From: Gordonia iterans
GTDB taxonomy: Bacteria > Actinomycetota > Actinomycetes > Mycobacteriales > Mycobacteriaceae
DNA: 64,000 nucleotides
Direction of reading: 5' to 3'
NCBI RefSeq assembly: GCF_002993285.1
Contig: NZ_CP027433.1
Span: 372,001 to 436,000, forward strand
The notes beneath the pieces are model-generated. The model saw only the letters and a program-made list of their open reading frames with translations, did not search any database and was not told the origin of the DNA. The position numbers were made by a program, and so were the translations under genes. Of this stretch, positions 27,996 to 38,596 are shown piece after piece. Positions within the stretch are counted from its first letter, which is position 1. Each line of letters begins with the position of its first letter.

Positions 27996-30900
27996 ATGAT
28001 GCACTTGCCGGGGCCCGTCGGGCTCTACGATCCCATCAACGAACACGACGCTTGCGGCGTCGCCTTCGTCGTCGACATGCACGGCCGTCGCTCACGCGAC
28101 ATCGTCGAGAAGGCGATCACCGCGCTGGTGAACCTGGAACACCGCGGCGCCGCGGGCGCCGAGCCGAACACCGGCGACGGCGCGGGCATCCTGATCCAGG
28201 TCCCGGACCGCTTCCTACGCGAGGTCGTCGACTTCGAGCTTCCCGCCGAGGGCGAGTACGCCACCGGCATCGTCTTCTTGCCGCAGTCGTCCGGCGACGT
28301 GGCCGACGCCATCGACGGCATCGAGAAGATCGTCGACGCGCAGGGCCTGACGCTGCTCGGGTGGCGCGAGGTGCCCGTCGACGACAGCTCGCTGGGCGCG
28401 CTGGCCCGCGACGCCATGCCGACCTTCCGTCAGGTGTTCATCGGCGGCGCATCGGGCATGGACCTGGAGCGCCAGGCGTACGTGGTGCGCAAGCGGATCC
28501 AGTACGAGCTCGGGAACAAGGGCGCCGGTCAGGACGGCCCGGGCCGGGAGACCGCGTACTTCCCGAGCCTGTCGGGCCAGACCATGGTCTACAAGGGCAT
28601 GCTGACCACTCCGCAGCTGCGCGACTTCTACCTCGACTTGCAGGACGAGCGCGTCGAGAGCGCCCTGGGTCTGGTCCACTCGCGGTTCTCCACCAACACC
28701 TTCCCGTCGTGGCCGCTGGCGCATCCGTTCCGCCGGGTCGCGCACAACGGCGAGATCAACACCGTCACCGGCAACGAGAACTGGATGCGTGCCCGCGAGG
28801 CGCTGATCGACACTGCGGTGTTCGGTGCCGCCGCCGGGAGCGAAGCGAGCGGGGCGACTGACACAGCGCTCGCCGAGAAGATCTTCCCGGTGTGCACGCC
28901 GGGTGCGTCGGACACGGCCCGGTTCGACGAGGTGCTGGAACTGCTGCACCTCGGCGGACGCAGCCTGCCGCACGCCGTGCTGATGATGATCCCCGAGGCG
29001 TGGGAGCGGCACGAGGACATGAAGCCCGAGCACCGGGCGTTCTTCGAGTACCACTCGGCACTGATGGAGGCCTGGGACGGCCCGGCGTCGGTCTGCTTCA
29101 CCGACGGCAAGTACGTGGGCGCGGTGCTCGACCGCAACGGCCTGCGGCCCTCGCGGATCTGGGTGACCAAGGACGGCCTCGTCGTCCTGGGTTCGGAGGT
29201 GGGCGTGCTCGACATCGATCCGGCCGACGTCGTGTCCCGGCTGCGCCTGCAGCCCGGCAAGATGTTCCTGGTCGACACCGAGCAGGGCCGCATCGTCGAC
29301 GACGAGGAGATCAAGGACACCCTCGCCGCCGAGCACCCCTACCAGCAGTGGCTCGACGAGAACCAGGTCCGCCTGGAGGACCTGCCCAAGCGTCCGCACG
29401 TGCACATGAACCACGCGCGCGTCACGCACCGCCAGCAGCTCTTCGGCTACACCAACGAGGACCTGCGCCTGCTGATCGAGCCCATGGCATCGGCCGGCGC
29501 GGAGGCCATCGGCTCGATGGGCACCGACACCCCGATCGCGGTGCTGTCGGCGCGGTCGCGCATGCTGTTCGACTACTTCCAGCAGTTGTTCGCCCAGGTG
29601 ACCAATCCGCCGCTGGATGCCATCCGCGAGGAGATCGTCACCAGCATCGGGCACCGGCTCGGCGGCGAGCGCGATCTGCTGAATCCGACCGCCGAGTCGG
29701 CCAAGCAGATCGTGCTGAGCCAGCCGATCCTCGACAACGACGAGCTCGCCCAGCTGGTGAAGATCGACGGTGAGGCGACCGGTTTCCCGTCGGTGCACAT
29801 CCACGGCCTGTACCCGGTGGCCGAGGGCGGCGCCGGTCTGCGCAAGGCGCTCGACGAGGTCCGGGCCAAGGCCTCGGCCGCGATCGCCGAGGGCGCGCGG
29901 ATCATCGTGCTCTCCGACCGCGAGTCCGACGAGAACCTGGCGCCGATTCCGTCGCTGCTGCTGACCTCGGCCGTGCACCATCACCTGGTGCGCGAACGGA
30001 CCCGGACGCGCGCGTCCATCGTCGTCGAATCCGGTGACGCCCGCGAGGTGCACCACATGGCGCTGCTGATCGGCTTCGGCGCCGGGGCGATCAACCCGTA
30101 CATGGCGTTCGAGTCGATCGAGGACATGATCGACCGCGGCGCCATCACCAGCCCGGCCGACTTCGCCAAGGCGCGGGCCAACTACATCAAGGCCGCCGGC
30201 AAGGGCGTGCTCAAGGTGATGAGCAAGATGGGCATCTCGACGGTCCCGTCGTACAACGGCGCCCAGCTGTTCCAGGCCATCGGCCTGAGCCAGGAACTGG
30301 TCGACGAGTTCTTCACCGGTCTGCGCAGCCAGCTCGACGGCGTCGGGCTCGACGAGATCGCCGACGAGGTGGCCGCCCGGCACGCGCTCGCCTTCAGCGA
30401 ACGCCCGTCCGAGCGGGCCCACCGCGAGCTCGAGGTCGGCGGCGAGTACCAGTGGCGGCGCGAGGGCGAGTATCACCTCTTCAACCCGGAAACCGTCTTC
30501 AAACTGCAGCACTCCACCCGCACCGGGCAGTACTCGGTGTTCAAGGAGTACACCAAGATGGTCGACGACCAGTCGGCCCGCTTGGGCACGCTGCGCGGCC
30601 TGTTCGACTTCAACTTCGGTGACCGGGACCCGATTCCGATCGACAAGGTGGAGCCGGCCAGCGAGATCGTCAAGCGGTTCTCGACCGGCGCGATGAGCTA
30701 CGGCTCCATCTCGGCCGAGGCTCACGAGACGCTCGCCATCGCGATGAACCGACTCGGCGGCAAGAGCAACTCGGGTGAGGGCGGCGAGGACCCGCGCCGG
30801 TTCAGCCACGACGAGAACGGCGATTGGCGGCGCAGCGCGATCAAGCAGGTGGCCTCGGGCCGCTTCGGTGTCACCAGCCACTACCTGAGCAACTGCACCG

Positions 30901-32604
30901 ACATCCAGATCAAGATGGCGCAGGGCGCCAAGCCCGGTGAGGGCGGCCAGCTGCCGCCGCACAAGGTGTACCCGTGGGTCGCCGAGGTGCGTGGCAGCAC
31001 GCCCGGCGTCGGCCTGATCTCGCCGCCGCCGCACCACGACATCTACTCGATCGAGGATCTGGCGCAGCTGATCCACGACCTGAAGAACGCGAACCCCAGC
31101 GCGCGGATTCACGTGAAACTGGTCTCCGAGCTCGGCGTCGGCACCGTCGCCGCGGGCGTCTCGAAGGCGCACGCGGACGTCGTGCTGATCTCCGGGTTCG
31201 ACGGCGGCACCGGCGCCAGCCCGCTGACCTCGCTGAAGCACGCGGGCGCGCCGTGGGAGATCGGCCTGGCCGAGACCCAGCAGACGCTGCTGCTCAACGG
31301 TCTGCGTGACCGCATCGTCGTGCAGGTCGACGGCCAGCTGAAGACCGGTCGCGACGTGATGATCGCCGCGCTGCTCGGCGGCGAGGAGTTCGGCTTCGCC
31401 ACCGCTCCGCTCGTGGTGTCGGGATGCATCATGATGCGTGTCTGTCACCTCGACACCTGCCCGGTGGGCGTGGCGACGCAGAACCCGCTGCTCCGCGAGC
31501 GCTTCACCGGCAAGCCGGAGTTCGTCGAGAACTTCATGCTGTTCGTCGCCGAAGAGGTGCGCGAGCTGCTGGCGCGTTTGGGCTTCCGCACGTTGCAGGA
31601 GGCCGTCGGGCACATCGAGGCGCTCGACACGTCCAAGGCCATCGCGCGCTGGAAGGGCGCCAAGGCCGGCAAGCTCGACCTGACGCCGATCCTGACCATG
31701 CCGGAGTCGCCGTTCATGAACCAGGACCTGTACTGCTCGGGTACGCAGGATCACGGTCTGGACAAGGCGCTCGACAACGAGCTGATCGAGAAGGCGCGGC
31801 CGGCCATCGAGTCGGGCACCCGCGTGTTCATCGAGTCGCCGATCACCAACGTCAACCGCACGGTCGGCACCATGCTCGGCCACGAGGTGACCAAGGTGTA
31901 CGGCGCGGAGGGTCTGCCGGACGGCACCATCTCGATCTCGTTCACCGGCTCGGCGGGCAACAGCTTCGGCGCCTTTGTGCCGCGCGGCATCACCATGCGG
32001 CTCACCGGCGACGCGAACGACTTCGTCGGCAAGGGCCTGTCCGGCGGCAAGATCGTCGTCGCCCCGTCAGTGGACGCGCCCGCGGGCTTCGTCGCCGAGG
32101 AGAACATCATCGCCGGCAACGTGATCGGGTTCGGCGGCACCGCAGGCAAGATCTTCTTGCGCGGGGTGGCCGGCGAGCGCTTCTGCGTCCGCAACTCCGG
32201 TGTGCACGCCGTCGTCGAGGGCGTCGGCGATCACGGCTGTGAGTACATGACCGGCGGCCGGGTGATCGTGCTCGGCGAGACCGGCCGCAACTTCGCGGCC
32301 GGCATGTCGGGCGGCGTCGCGTACGTCTACGACAAGAACGGGACCTTCGCCAAGAACGTCAACACCGAGCTGGTCGATCTCGACGTGCTCGACGACGACG
32401 ATCTGAAGTACCTGCAGGACATGCTCACCGAGCACCGGGACGAGACGCGGTCGCCGGTGGCGGCCAAGATCCTCGGCAACTGGGCGGTGGCCCAGACCAA
32501 GTTCGCGAAGGTGATGCCCCGCGACTACAAGCGAGTGCTGGAAGCCATCGAGATGGCCGAGCGCACCGGACGAGATGTGAACGAAGCGATCATGGAGGCG
32601 GCTC

Positions 32605-32612
<8 letters not shown>
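27996..32612 (+). CDS. gltB: Glutamate synthase, large subunit
   Basis: A 1538-residue enzyme of normal length. It makes two glutamates from glutamine and 2-oxoglutarate. The N-terminal amidotransferase has its catalytic Cys20 in [14 protein letters not shown] after a propeptide that is removed; the central domain follows, then the FMN domain ([20 protein letters not shown]), the 3Fe-4S cysteines ([15 protein letters not shown]) and the C-terminal beta-helix (GGRVIVLG). A 20-base dispersed repeat is inserted in frame at 28834-28853 in a loop. The ATG at 27996 (ATGATG) is chosen because it starts 19 residues before Cys20. It overlaps gltD by 8 bp. Confidence 0.97.
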
Positions 32613-34059
<1,447 letters not shown>

Positions 34060-34112
34060 CCTTTCGACGGGGCTCAAGGAGCTGGTCTACAGCTCCTTGA
34101 GCTTGTCGAAAG
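34060..34112 (+). terminator. Hairpin after gltD
   Basis: Arms CTTTCGAC..GGCTCAAGGAGCT (34061-34083) and AGCTCCTTGAGC..GTCGAAAG (34091-34112) pair with one or two mismatches around a 7-base loop. It starts at the base after the gltD stop. The right arm is also the first unit of the tandem array that follows. Confidence 0.65.
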
Positions 34113-34197
34113 GGCTGTCGCTCCTTGAGCTTGTCGAAAGGGCTGTCGCTCCTTGAGCTTGTCGAAAGGGCTGTCGCTCCTTGAGCCTGTCGAAAGG
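34092..34197. repeat. 28-bp tandem repeat, three and three-quarter units
   Basis: Three copies of a 28-base unit (34092-34119, 34120-34147, 34148-34175) are identical, and a fourth (34176-34197) is truncated and has one change. Each unit contains the dispersed palindrome arm CTCCTTGAGCTTGTCGAAAG. Such arrays often vary in copy number between strains. The array lies in the 300-base gap after gltD. Confidence 0.85.
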
Positions 34198-34359
34198 CAG
34201 GGAAGGCGAACACTCGCCGCCGGCGCCGTGCCGCAACACGCCGGGCGCCGGGTGCGACACGCCACACAGGCCCTGGTCCTCGTACCGGGCGGTAACGATT
34301 CTGTCTCGTCGTACGACATTCCCCTCGAGACCACACGAGGCTTCGCAGGAGGAAATGGC

Positions 34360-34515
34360 ATGCAGTCGTCGTACAGCGACCGCACGCGTCGGCGCCCGGG
34401 CCGTGTTTCGGCCCGCGTATTCTGGGGACGGCTTCGGGCCCCCCGCTCGCTGGCCGAGCAGAACGAGCGTCTGGTGACGACCGAAGAACTGCGCCGCCTC
34501 CGTCCCACCGGCTGA
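34360..34515 (+). CDS. Small basic protein, unknown
   Basis: A 51-residue arginine-rich protein. Its strong point is a near-ideal ribosome-binding site (AGGAGGAAATGGC-ATG). The C-terminal half (RSLAEQNERLVTTEELRRL) looks helical and could be amphipathic; no family recognised. It lies between the tandem array and the convergent S4 gene. Codon positions in this frame favour G or C in the third base, supporting real coding. Confidence 0.55.
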   Translation: MQSSYSDRTRRRPGRVSARVFWGRLRAPRSLAEQNERLVTTEELRRLRPTG

Positions 34516-34536
34516 GTGCTTGACCGGCGGCGCCGA

Positions 34537-34764
34537 TCAAGCCTGGTCGGCGGCGACCCGCACGCTGATCCCGCCGAGTTCGACCACGTCGCCGTCGCGC
34601 AGCTGCCGTCCGCGGCGAAGCTCCACCTCGTCGTTCACCGTGACCAGGCCGTCGGCGATCACCGACTTGGCGTCGGCGCCGGTGTCGATCAGATTCGCCA
34701 GCTTCAAGAACTGGCCCAGCCGGATGCTCTCGTCCCGGATCGGTACATGGTCCACGACGCCCAT
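34537..34764 (-). CDS. RNA-binding S4 domain protein
   Basis: A 75-residue protein made of a single S4 domain: RLGQFLKLANLIDTGADAK at the start, VNDEVELRRGRQLRDGDVVEL at the end, like the YbcJ/YaaA group. It is expected to bind structured RNA, maybe on the ribosome. It is a single gene, convergent with the small basic protein gene. Confidence 0.88.
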   Translation of the reverse strand: MGVVDHVPIRDESIRLGQFLKLANLIDTGADAKSVIADGLVTVNDEVELRRGRQLRDGDVVELGGISVRVAADQA

Positions 34765-34791
34765 TCTGCCCGCTGCGAGGCGGCCCTGTCC

Positions 34792-34890
34792 CTACTGTGG
34801 CGTAGATCCGGGGCCGATGCCGTCGTGCCGAATGTCCTTCCAGGTCAGCCGTGAGGAACCGTGAGGAACAGCATCGGTACGCCACAGTAG
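34792..34890. mobile_element. Small inverted-repeat element, MITE-like
   Basis: A 99-bp stretch is bounded by perfect 13-base inverted repeats (CTACTGTGGCGTA at 34792-34804; TACGCCACAGTAG at 34878-34890), with CCGATGC repeated further inside each end. TA occurs at both borders. No coding capacity. It lies between the divergent S4 and rraA genes; a role as a regulatory hairpin is the alternative. Confidence 0.45.
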
Positions 34891-34940
34891 AGAGACGGCG
34901 CCTCCGTTACTCCGGGGTAGGGATCGCGGCGCCGCGCGCC

Positions 34941-34946
34941 TAGACT
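34941..34946 (+). promoter_or_regulatory. Candidate -10 box of rraA
   Basis: TAGACT lies just ahead of GGGAGG and the ATG at 34955. The distance to the start codon would leave at most a few bases of leader, so it may instead be read with an upstream promoter. Weak evidence. Confidence 0.25.
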
Positions 34947-34954
34947 GGGAGGCT

Positions 34955-35437
34955 ATGACGGTTCCTGAGTTCACCCCCACCGCCGACCTGGTCGACGAGA
35001 TCGGCCCCGACGTCCGCAGTTGCGACACCCAGTTCACCCAGTACGGCGGGAACCGCGAGTTCGCCGGCGTGGTGACCACGGTTCGCTGCTTCCAGGACAA
35101 CGCGCTGCTCAAGTCCATTCTCTCCGAACCCAATCCGGGCGGCGTGCTGGTGATCGATGGGGGTGGTTCGCTGCACACGGCGCTCGTCGGCGACCTCATC
35201 GCCGAACTCGGCCGAGGGAACGGCTGGGCCGGAATCATCGCGGTCGGCGCCATCCGCGACGCCAAGACCATCGGTGGCATGAATATCGGCGTCAAGGCGC
35301 TCGGCACCAATCCCCGCAAGTCCACCAAGACCGGCGCCGGCGAGCGCGACGTCCCCGTCGAACTGGGCGGTGTCGTCTTCGGACCTGGCGACCACGTCTT
35401 CTCCGACGACGACGGCATCGTCGTCGTGACCCCCTGA
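34955..35437 (+). CDS. rraA: RraA family protein (RNase E inhibitor / HMG aldolase type)
   Basis: A 160-residue protein with family blocks [43 protein letters not shown]-like ([12 protein letters not shown]) and [15 protein letters not shown]. RraA proteins bind RNase E and inhibit it in E. coli; many homologues are instead metal-dependent 4-hydroxy-4-methyl-2-oxoglutarate aldolases. Sequence alone does not separate the two. A GGGAGG site precedes the ATG. The gabD2 gene follows after 43 bases and may be cotranscribed. Confidence 0.9.
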   Translation: MTVPEFTPTADLVDEIGPDVRSCDTQFTQYGGNREFAGVVTTVRCFQDNALLKSILSEPNPGGVLVIDGGGSLHTALVGDLIAELGRGNGWAGIIAVGAIRDAKTIGGMNIGVKALGTNPRKSTKTGAGERDVPVELGGVVFGPGDHVFSDDDGIVVVTP

Positions 35438-35480
35438 CCCTCGGCGAACCGACACCTCGCCAGCAACCCAGAGGAACACC

Positions 35481-37034
35481 ATGGCCAAGCCCACACCCGA
35501 GTACTTCGACCGCCTCAAGGCGCTCGCCGCGATCGACGACGTCGAGGCTCGCCCGACCAAGCCCGTCCTGGAGGCCTTCAGCGGAGCCGAGATGGCGACC
35601 ATTCCGGTCGGCACCGCCGAGGACCTGAAAGCCGCTGTGGTGCGGGCGCGCGACGCGCAGAAGGAGTGGGGCGCCAAGAGCCCGGCCGAACGCGCCAAGG
35701 TGATCAACGCCTTCTCCGAACTGGTGCACCGCAATGCCGACGCGCTGATGGACATCGCCCAGGCGGAGACCGGCAAGGCACGCGTGTACGCGCAGGAAGA
35801 GGTGCTCGACGTCGCCCTGACCGCCCGCTACTACGCGACCAACGGTCCCCGAATCCTGGCCGAGCGCAAGGTCGCCGGGATGATCCCCGGCGCGACCGAC
35901 GTCCGCGTCCGGCACATCCCGAAGGGCGTCGTGGGCGTCATCAGCCCGTGGAACTACCCGTTGACCCTCGCCGTCTCCGACGCGGTGGCCGCCCTGATCG
36001 CCGGCAACGCCGTCGTGATCAAGCCGGACAGCAACACTCCGTACTGTGCGCTCGCGCTGGCCGAACTGCTCTACGAGGCCGGCTTGCCGCGCGAGCTCTT
36101 CGCCGTCGTGCCCGGACCCGGATCTGTCGTCGGGCAGGCGATCGTGGAGACCACCGACTACGTGATGTTCACCGGGTCCTCGGAGACCGGCGCCACCCTG
36201 GCGCAGCAGGCGGGCAAGCGCCTGATCGGCTTCTCCGCGGAACTGGGCGGCAAGAACCCGCTCATCATCACCGCCGACGCGGACATCGACAACGCGGTCG
36301 AGGGCGCGGCCCGTGCGTGCTTCTCCAACTCCGGGCAATTGTGCATCTCGATCGAGCGCATCTACGTCGAGAAGGCGATCGCGGACACCTTCTCGCGCAA
36401 GTTCGCCGAGTACGTGGAGAACATGAAGCTCAGCGCGTCATACGACCTCGCCGCGGACATGGGCTCGCTGGCCTCGGCCGCGCAGATCTCCACCATGGAA
36501 GAGCACGTCGACGACGCCGTCGCCAAGGGCGCCACGGTGCTCGCCGGCGGCCGCAAGCGCGCCGATCTGGGTCCCTACTTCTACGCGCCGACGGTGATCA
36601 CCGGCGTGACCGAGGACATGGAGTGCTACCGCAACGAGACCTTCGGTCCGCTGGTGTCGATCTACCCGGTCGACTCGGTCGACGAGGCGGTCGAGCGGGC
36701 CAACGACACCGAGTACGGCCTCAACGCCAGCGTCTTCGCCGGCAGCAGTGCGCAGGCGCAGAAGATCGCCGAGCGGTTGCGGGCGGGCACCGTGAACATC
36801 AACGAGGGCTACGCGGCCGCCTGGGGCTCCACCGCGGCGCCGATGGGCGGTATGGGCATCTCCGGAATGGGCCGCAGGCACGGCGAGGAGGGCCTGCTCA
36901 AGTACACCGAGGCGCAGACCATCGCCGCGCAGCGCTTCGTCGGCCTCGACGGCATGAAGGGCATCCCGCGCGACCTGTTCCTCAAGGTCACCCCGCTCGC
37001 GATCCGCGGACTCAAGTACCTCCCGGGACGGTAG
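35481..37034 (+). CDS. gabD2: Succinate-semialdehyde dehydrogenase (NADP+)
   Basis: A 517-residue aldehyde dehydrogenase. The catalytic cysteine is in FSNSGQLCIS, the general base in ELGGKNPL, and the NAD(P)-binding turn in VMFTGSSETGATLAQQ. Overall wording and length match mycobacterial GabD2 (Rv1731 type), which oxidises succinic semialdehyde to succinate in the route that bypasses 2-oxoglutarate dehydrogenase. A role for another aldehyde is possible. It ends at a clear terminator. Confidence 0.88.
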   Translation: MAKPTPEYFDRLKALAAIDDVEARPTKPVLEAFSGAEMATIPVGTAEDLKAAVVRARDAQKEWGAKSPAERAKVINAFSELVHRNADALMDIAQAETGKARVYAQEEVLDVALTARYYATNGPRILAERKVAGMIPGATDVRVRHIPKGVVGVISPWNYPLTLAVSDAVAALIAGNAVVIKPDSNTPYCALALAELLYEAGLPRELFAVVPGPGSVVGQAIVETTDYVMFTGSSETGATLAQQAGKRLIGFSAELGGKNPLIITADADIDNAVEGAARACFSNSGQLCISIERIYVEKAIADTFSRKFAEYVENMKLSASYDLAADMGSLASAAQISTMEEHVDDAVAKGATVLAGGRKRADLGPYFYAPTVITGVTEDMECYRNETFGPLVSIYPVDSVDEAVERANDTEYGLNASVFAGSSAQAQKIAERLRAGTVNINEGYAAAWGSTAAPMGGMGISGMGRRHGEEGLLKYTEAQTIAAQRFVGLDGMKGIPRDLFLKVTPLAIRGLKYLPGR

Positions 37035-37056
37035 TCCCGCGCACCGGCGACGCAGA

Positions 37057-37087
37057 GCGGCTCCACCCCGGATCGGGGAGGAGCCGC
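37057..37087. terminator. Bidirectional hairpin after gabD2
   Basis: A 31-base structure: arm GCGGCTCCACCCCG (37057-37070) and arm CGGGGAGGAGCCGC (37074-37087) with one A-A mismatch and a 3-base loop. It lies between two converging genes. Confidence 0.75.
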
Positions 37088-37119
37088 CCTGCTGTGTTCG
37101 GGGAGTGGTCCGTGTTCGG

Positions 37120-37707
37120 TCAGTCCTCGGCGGAACGACGACGACGCCGTCGCCGCAGGAACAGGATCACCGCGACGAGGGCGCCGACGATGGCGGCCAC
37201 CATGCCCGGGGTGATCCGATCACCCGGCAGCGGTGTCGGAGTGGCCCGGCGAGGGCGGGACGAGGCCAGCGCGGCGTCGGCCTGCGCGACGACGTCGCTC
37301 GCCGGAGCCGGGGCCTCGGCGACGGGCGCGGGGGGCTCGGGCGTGGCGGACTGTTCGGAGCCGGGCGTGGCAGGTTCGGGAGTGGCGGGCTCGCGGGTCG
37401 AGGGTGCCGGCTCGGCAGGTTCGGGCTCTGCCTCCGGTTCGGGCGTGACGGCAGGTGCCGGGGTCGCGGACTCGGGGGTGGCGGGGGATGCGGCTGTCGC
37501 CGTCGGTTCAGACGCGATCGAGGGCTGCGCCGCCGCGGCGGGCTGCTGCGCGGCGAGGGCCGCGATCAACTCTGCCTTCTTCATCGTGGAATAGCCGTGG
37601 ATGCCCTGCGCCTTGGCTTCGGCGCGCAGCTGCGCGACCGTCGGATTCGCGGCGCGAACCGGAGCCGGTGAGGCCGCGGCGGGCAGGGTGGGGTCGGAAT
37701 CGGCCAT
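37120..37707 (-). CDS. Rho-N-like domain protein with acidic repeats and C-terminal membrane anchor
   Basis: A 195-residue protein. Residues about 22-50 (TVAQLRAEAKAQGIHGYSTM then KKAELIAAL) form the same Rho-N/SAP-like motif as the end of the protein at 21688-22191. Then come about 100 residues of Pro/Ala/Glu/Thr repeats (EPATPEPATP type), one hydrophobic helix (MVAAIVGALVAVILFL) and a run of eight arginines before the final SAED. This looks like a nucleic-acid-binding domain tethered to the membrane, N-terminus inside. Function unknown. The DUF6474 gene is 11 bp upstream in the same direction. Confidence 0.75.
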   Translation of the reverse strand: MADSDPTLPAAASPAPVRAANPTVAQLRAEAKAQGIHGYSTMKKAELIAALAAQQPAAAAQPSIASEPTATAASPATPESATPAPAVTPEPEAEPEPAEPAPSTREPATPEPATPGSEQSATPEPPAPVAEAPAPASDVVAQADAALASSRPRRATPTPLPGDRITPGMVAAIVGALVAVILFLRRRRRRRSAED

Positions 37708-37718
37708 CGTCGGATCTC

Positions 37719-38468
37719 CTACTGGGGGTGGACGTTCAGGCGGGCGAGCAGATCGTTGTCGATCGCGGTCAGTTCGTTGCCGATCGCACGCTGGGCGGCC
37801 CGGCGCTGCGTCGGGGGCATCGTGTCGGCGGCGTCGGCGGCCACGACCAGATTGTCGAGCCGGGCGCGCATGGTCTGAACGAAGGCCTTGCCTTCGGCGG
37901 TGTCCTCGAGCCCTGCCACCTTGTCGGCGGAGGATTGGGCCGCGGCGATCCGGGCACGCAGCGTGGCGCTCGGGCCGCCGTACTGGGTCAGAAGCCCGGC
38001 CGGGACGCCGGCGCGGCGCGCCTGGAGGGCGGTGATCTCGGATCGGGCGGCGACCGCTCCGCGGTAGATCAGTGGGCCGGCGATCGGTGCGACCAGCTTG
38101 GCGACGGTCAGATAGCGGCGGATCTTCGCGGGCTGGAGGAGCCCGGCGCTTTGTGCTGCCTTAGCTTGTGCGGTAACGGTTTTCGCTTCTGCGGCCGCAG
38201 CCTTGCGCTGGGCCTTGCCTGCGGTCTTGGCGGTCTTCTGCTCGGCCTTGCTCGCGGTCTTCGCCGTCTTGCGTTCCGCCTTGTGCGCCTTCTTGGCGTA
38301 CTTGTGCTCGTCGCGGAGTGCCTTCTTGTGCCGCTTCTGCTCTTCGTGCGCGCTCACTTTGGCTTCGAGCCGGACCCGGGTCTTGAGGGCTTTCTCCTCC
38401 GCTTTGCGGATCTTGGCTTCGGCCTTGCGCTCGAGGCGCTTGGCCTTGCGGGACGACGAGAGACCCAT
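37719..38468 (-). CDS. DUF6474 family basic protein
   Basis: A 249-residue protein. The first 110 residues are a highly charged Lys/Glu/Ala coiled-coil-like region (KAKRLERKAEAKIRKAEEKA), then a short hydrophobic piece (YLTVAKLVAPIAGPLIYRG) and a helical C-terminal part. This layout matches mycobacterial DUF6474 proteins as I remember them. The ATG at 38468 is preceded by GGAAAGGAC. It is probably cotranscribed with the following Rho-N-like gene. Confidence 0.75.
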   Translation of the reverse strand: MGLSSSRKAKRLERKAEAKIRKAEEKALKTRVRLEAKVSAHEEQKRHKKALRDEHKYAKKAHKAERKTAKTASKAEQKTAKTAGKAQRKAAAAEAKTVTAQAKAAQSAGLLQPAKIRRYLTVAKLVAPIAGPLIYRGAVAARSEITALQARRAGVPAGLLTQYGGPSATLRARIAAAQSSADKVAGLEDTAEGKAFVQTMRARLDNLVVAADAADTMPPTQRRAAQRAIGNELTAIDNDLLARLNVHPQ

Positions 38469-38596
38469 GGTGTCCTTTCCGCCGGACGACCGGCTTGGCC
38501 GTGACTGGTACCAGTTTTGCATAGTGTCAGTAGGGGATGAGAGTGTGGCGCAGCGTCGCCGCACCGGGCGACACGGGATGAGAGCGAGGCGAGGCG

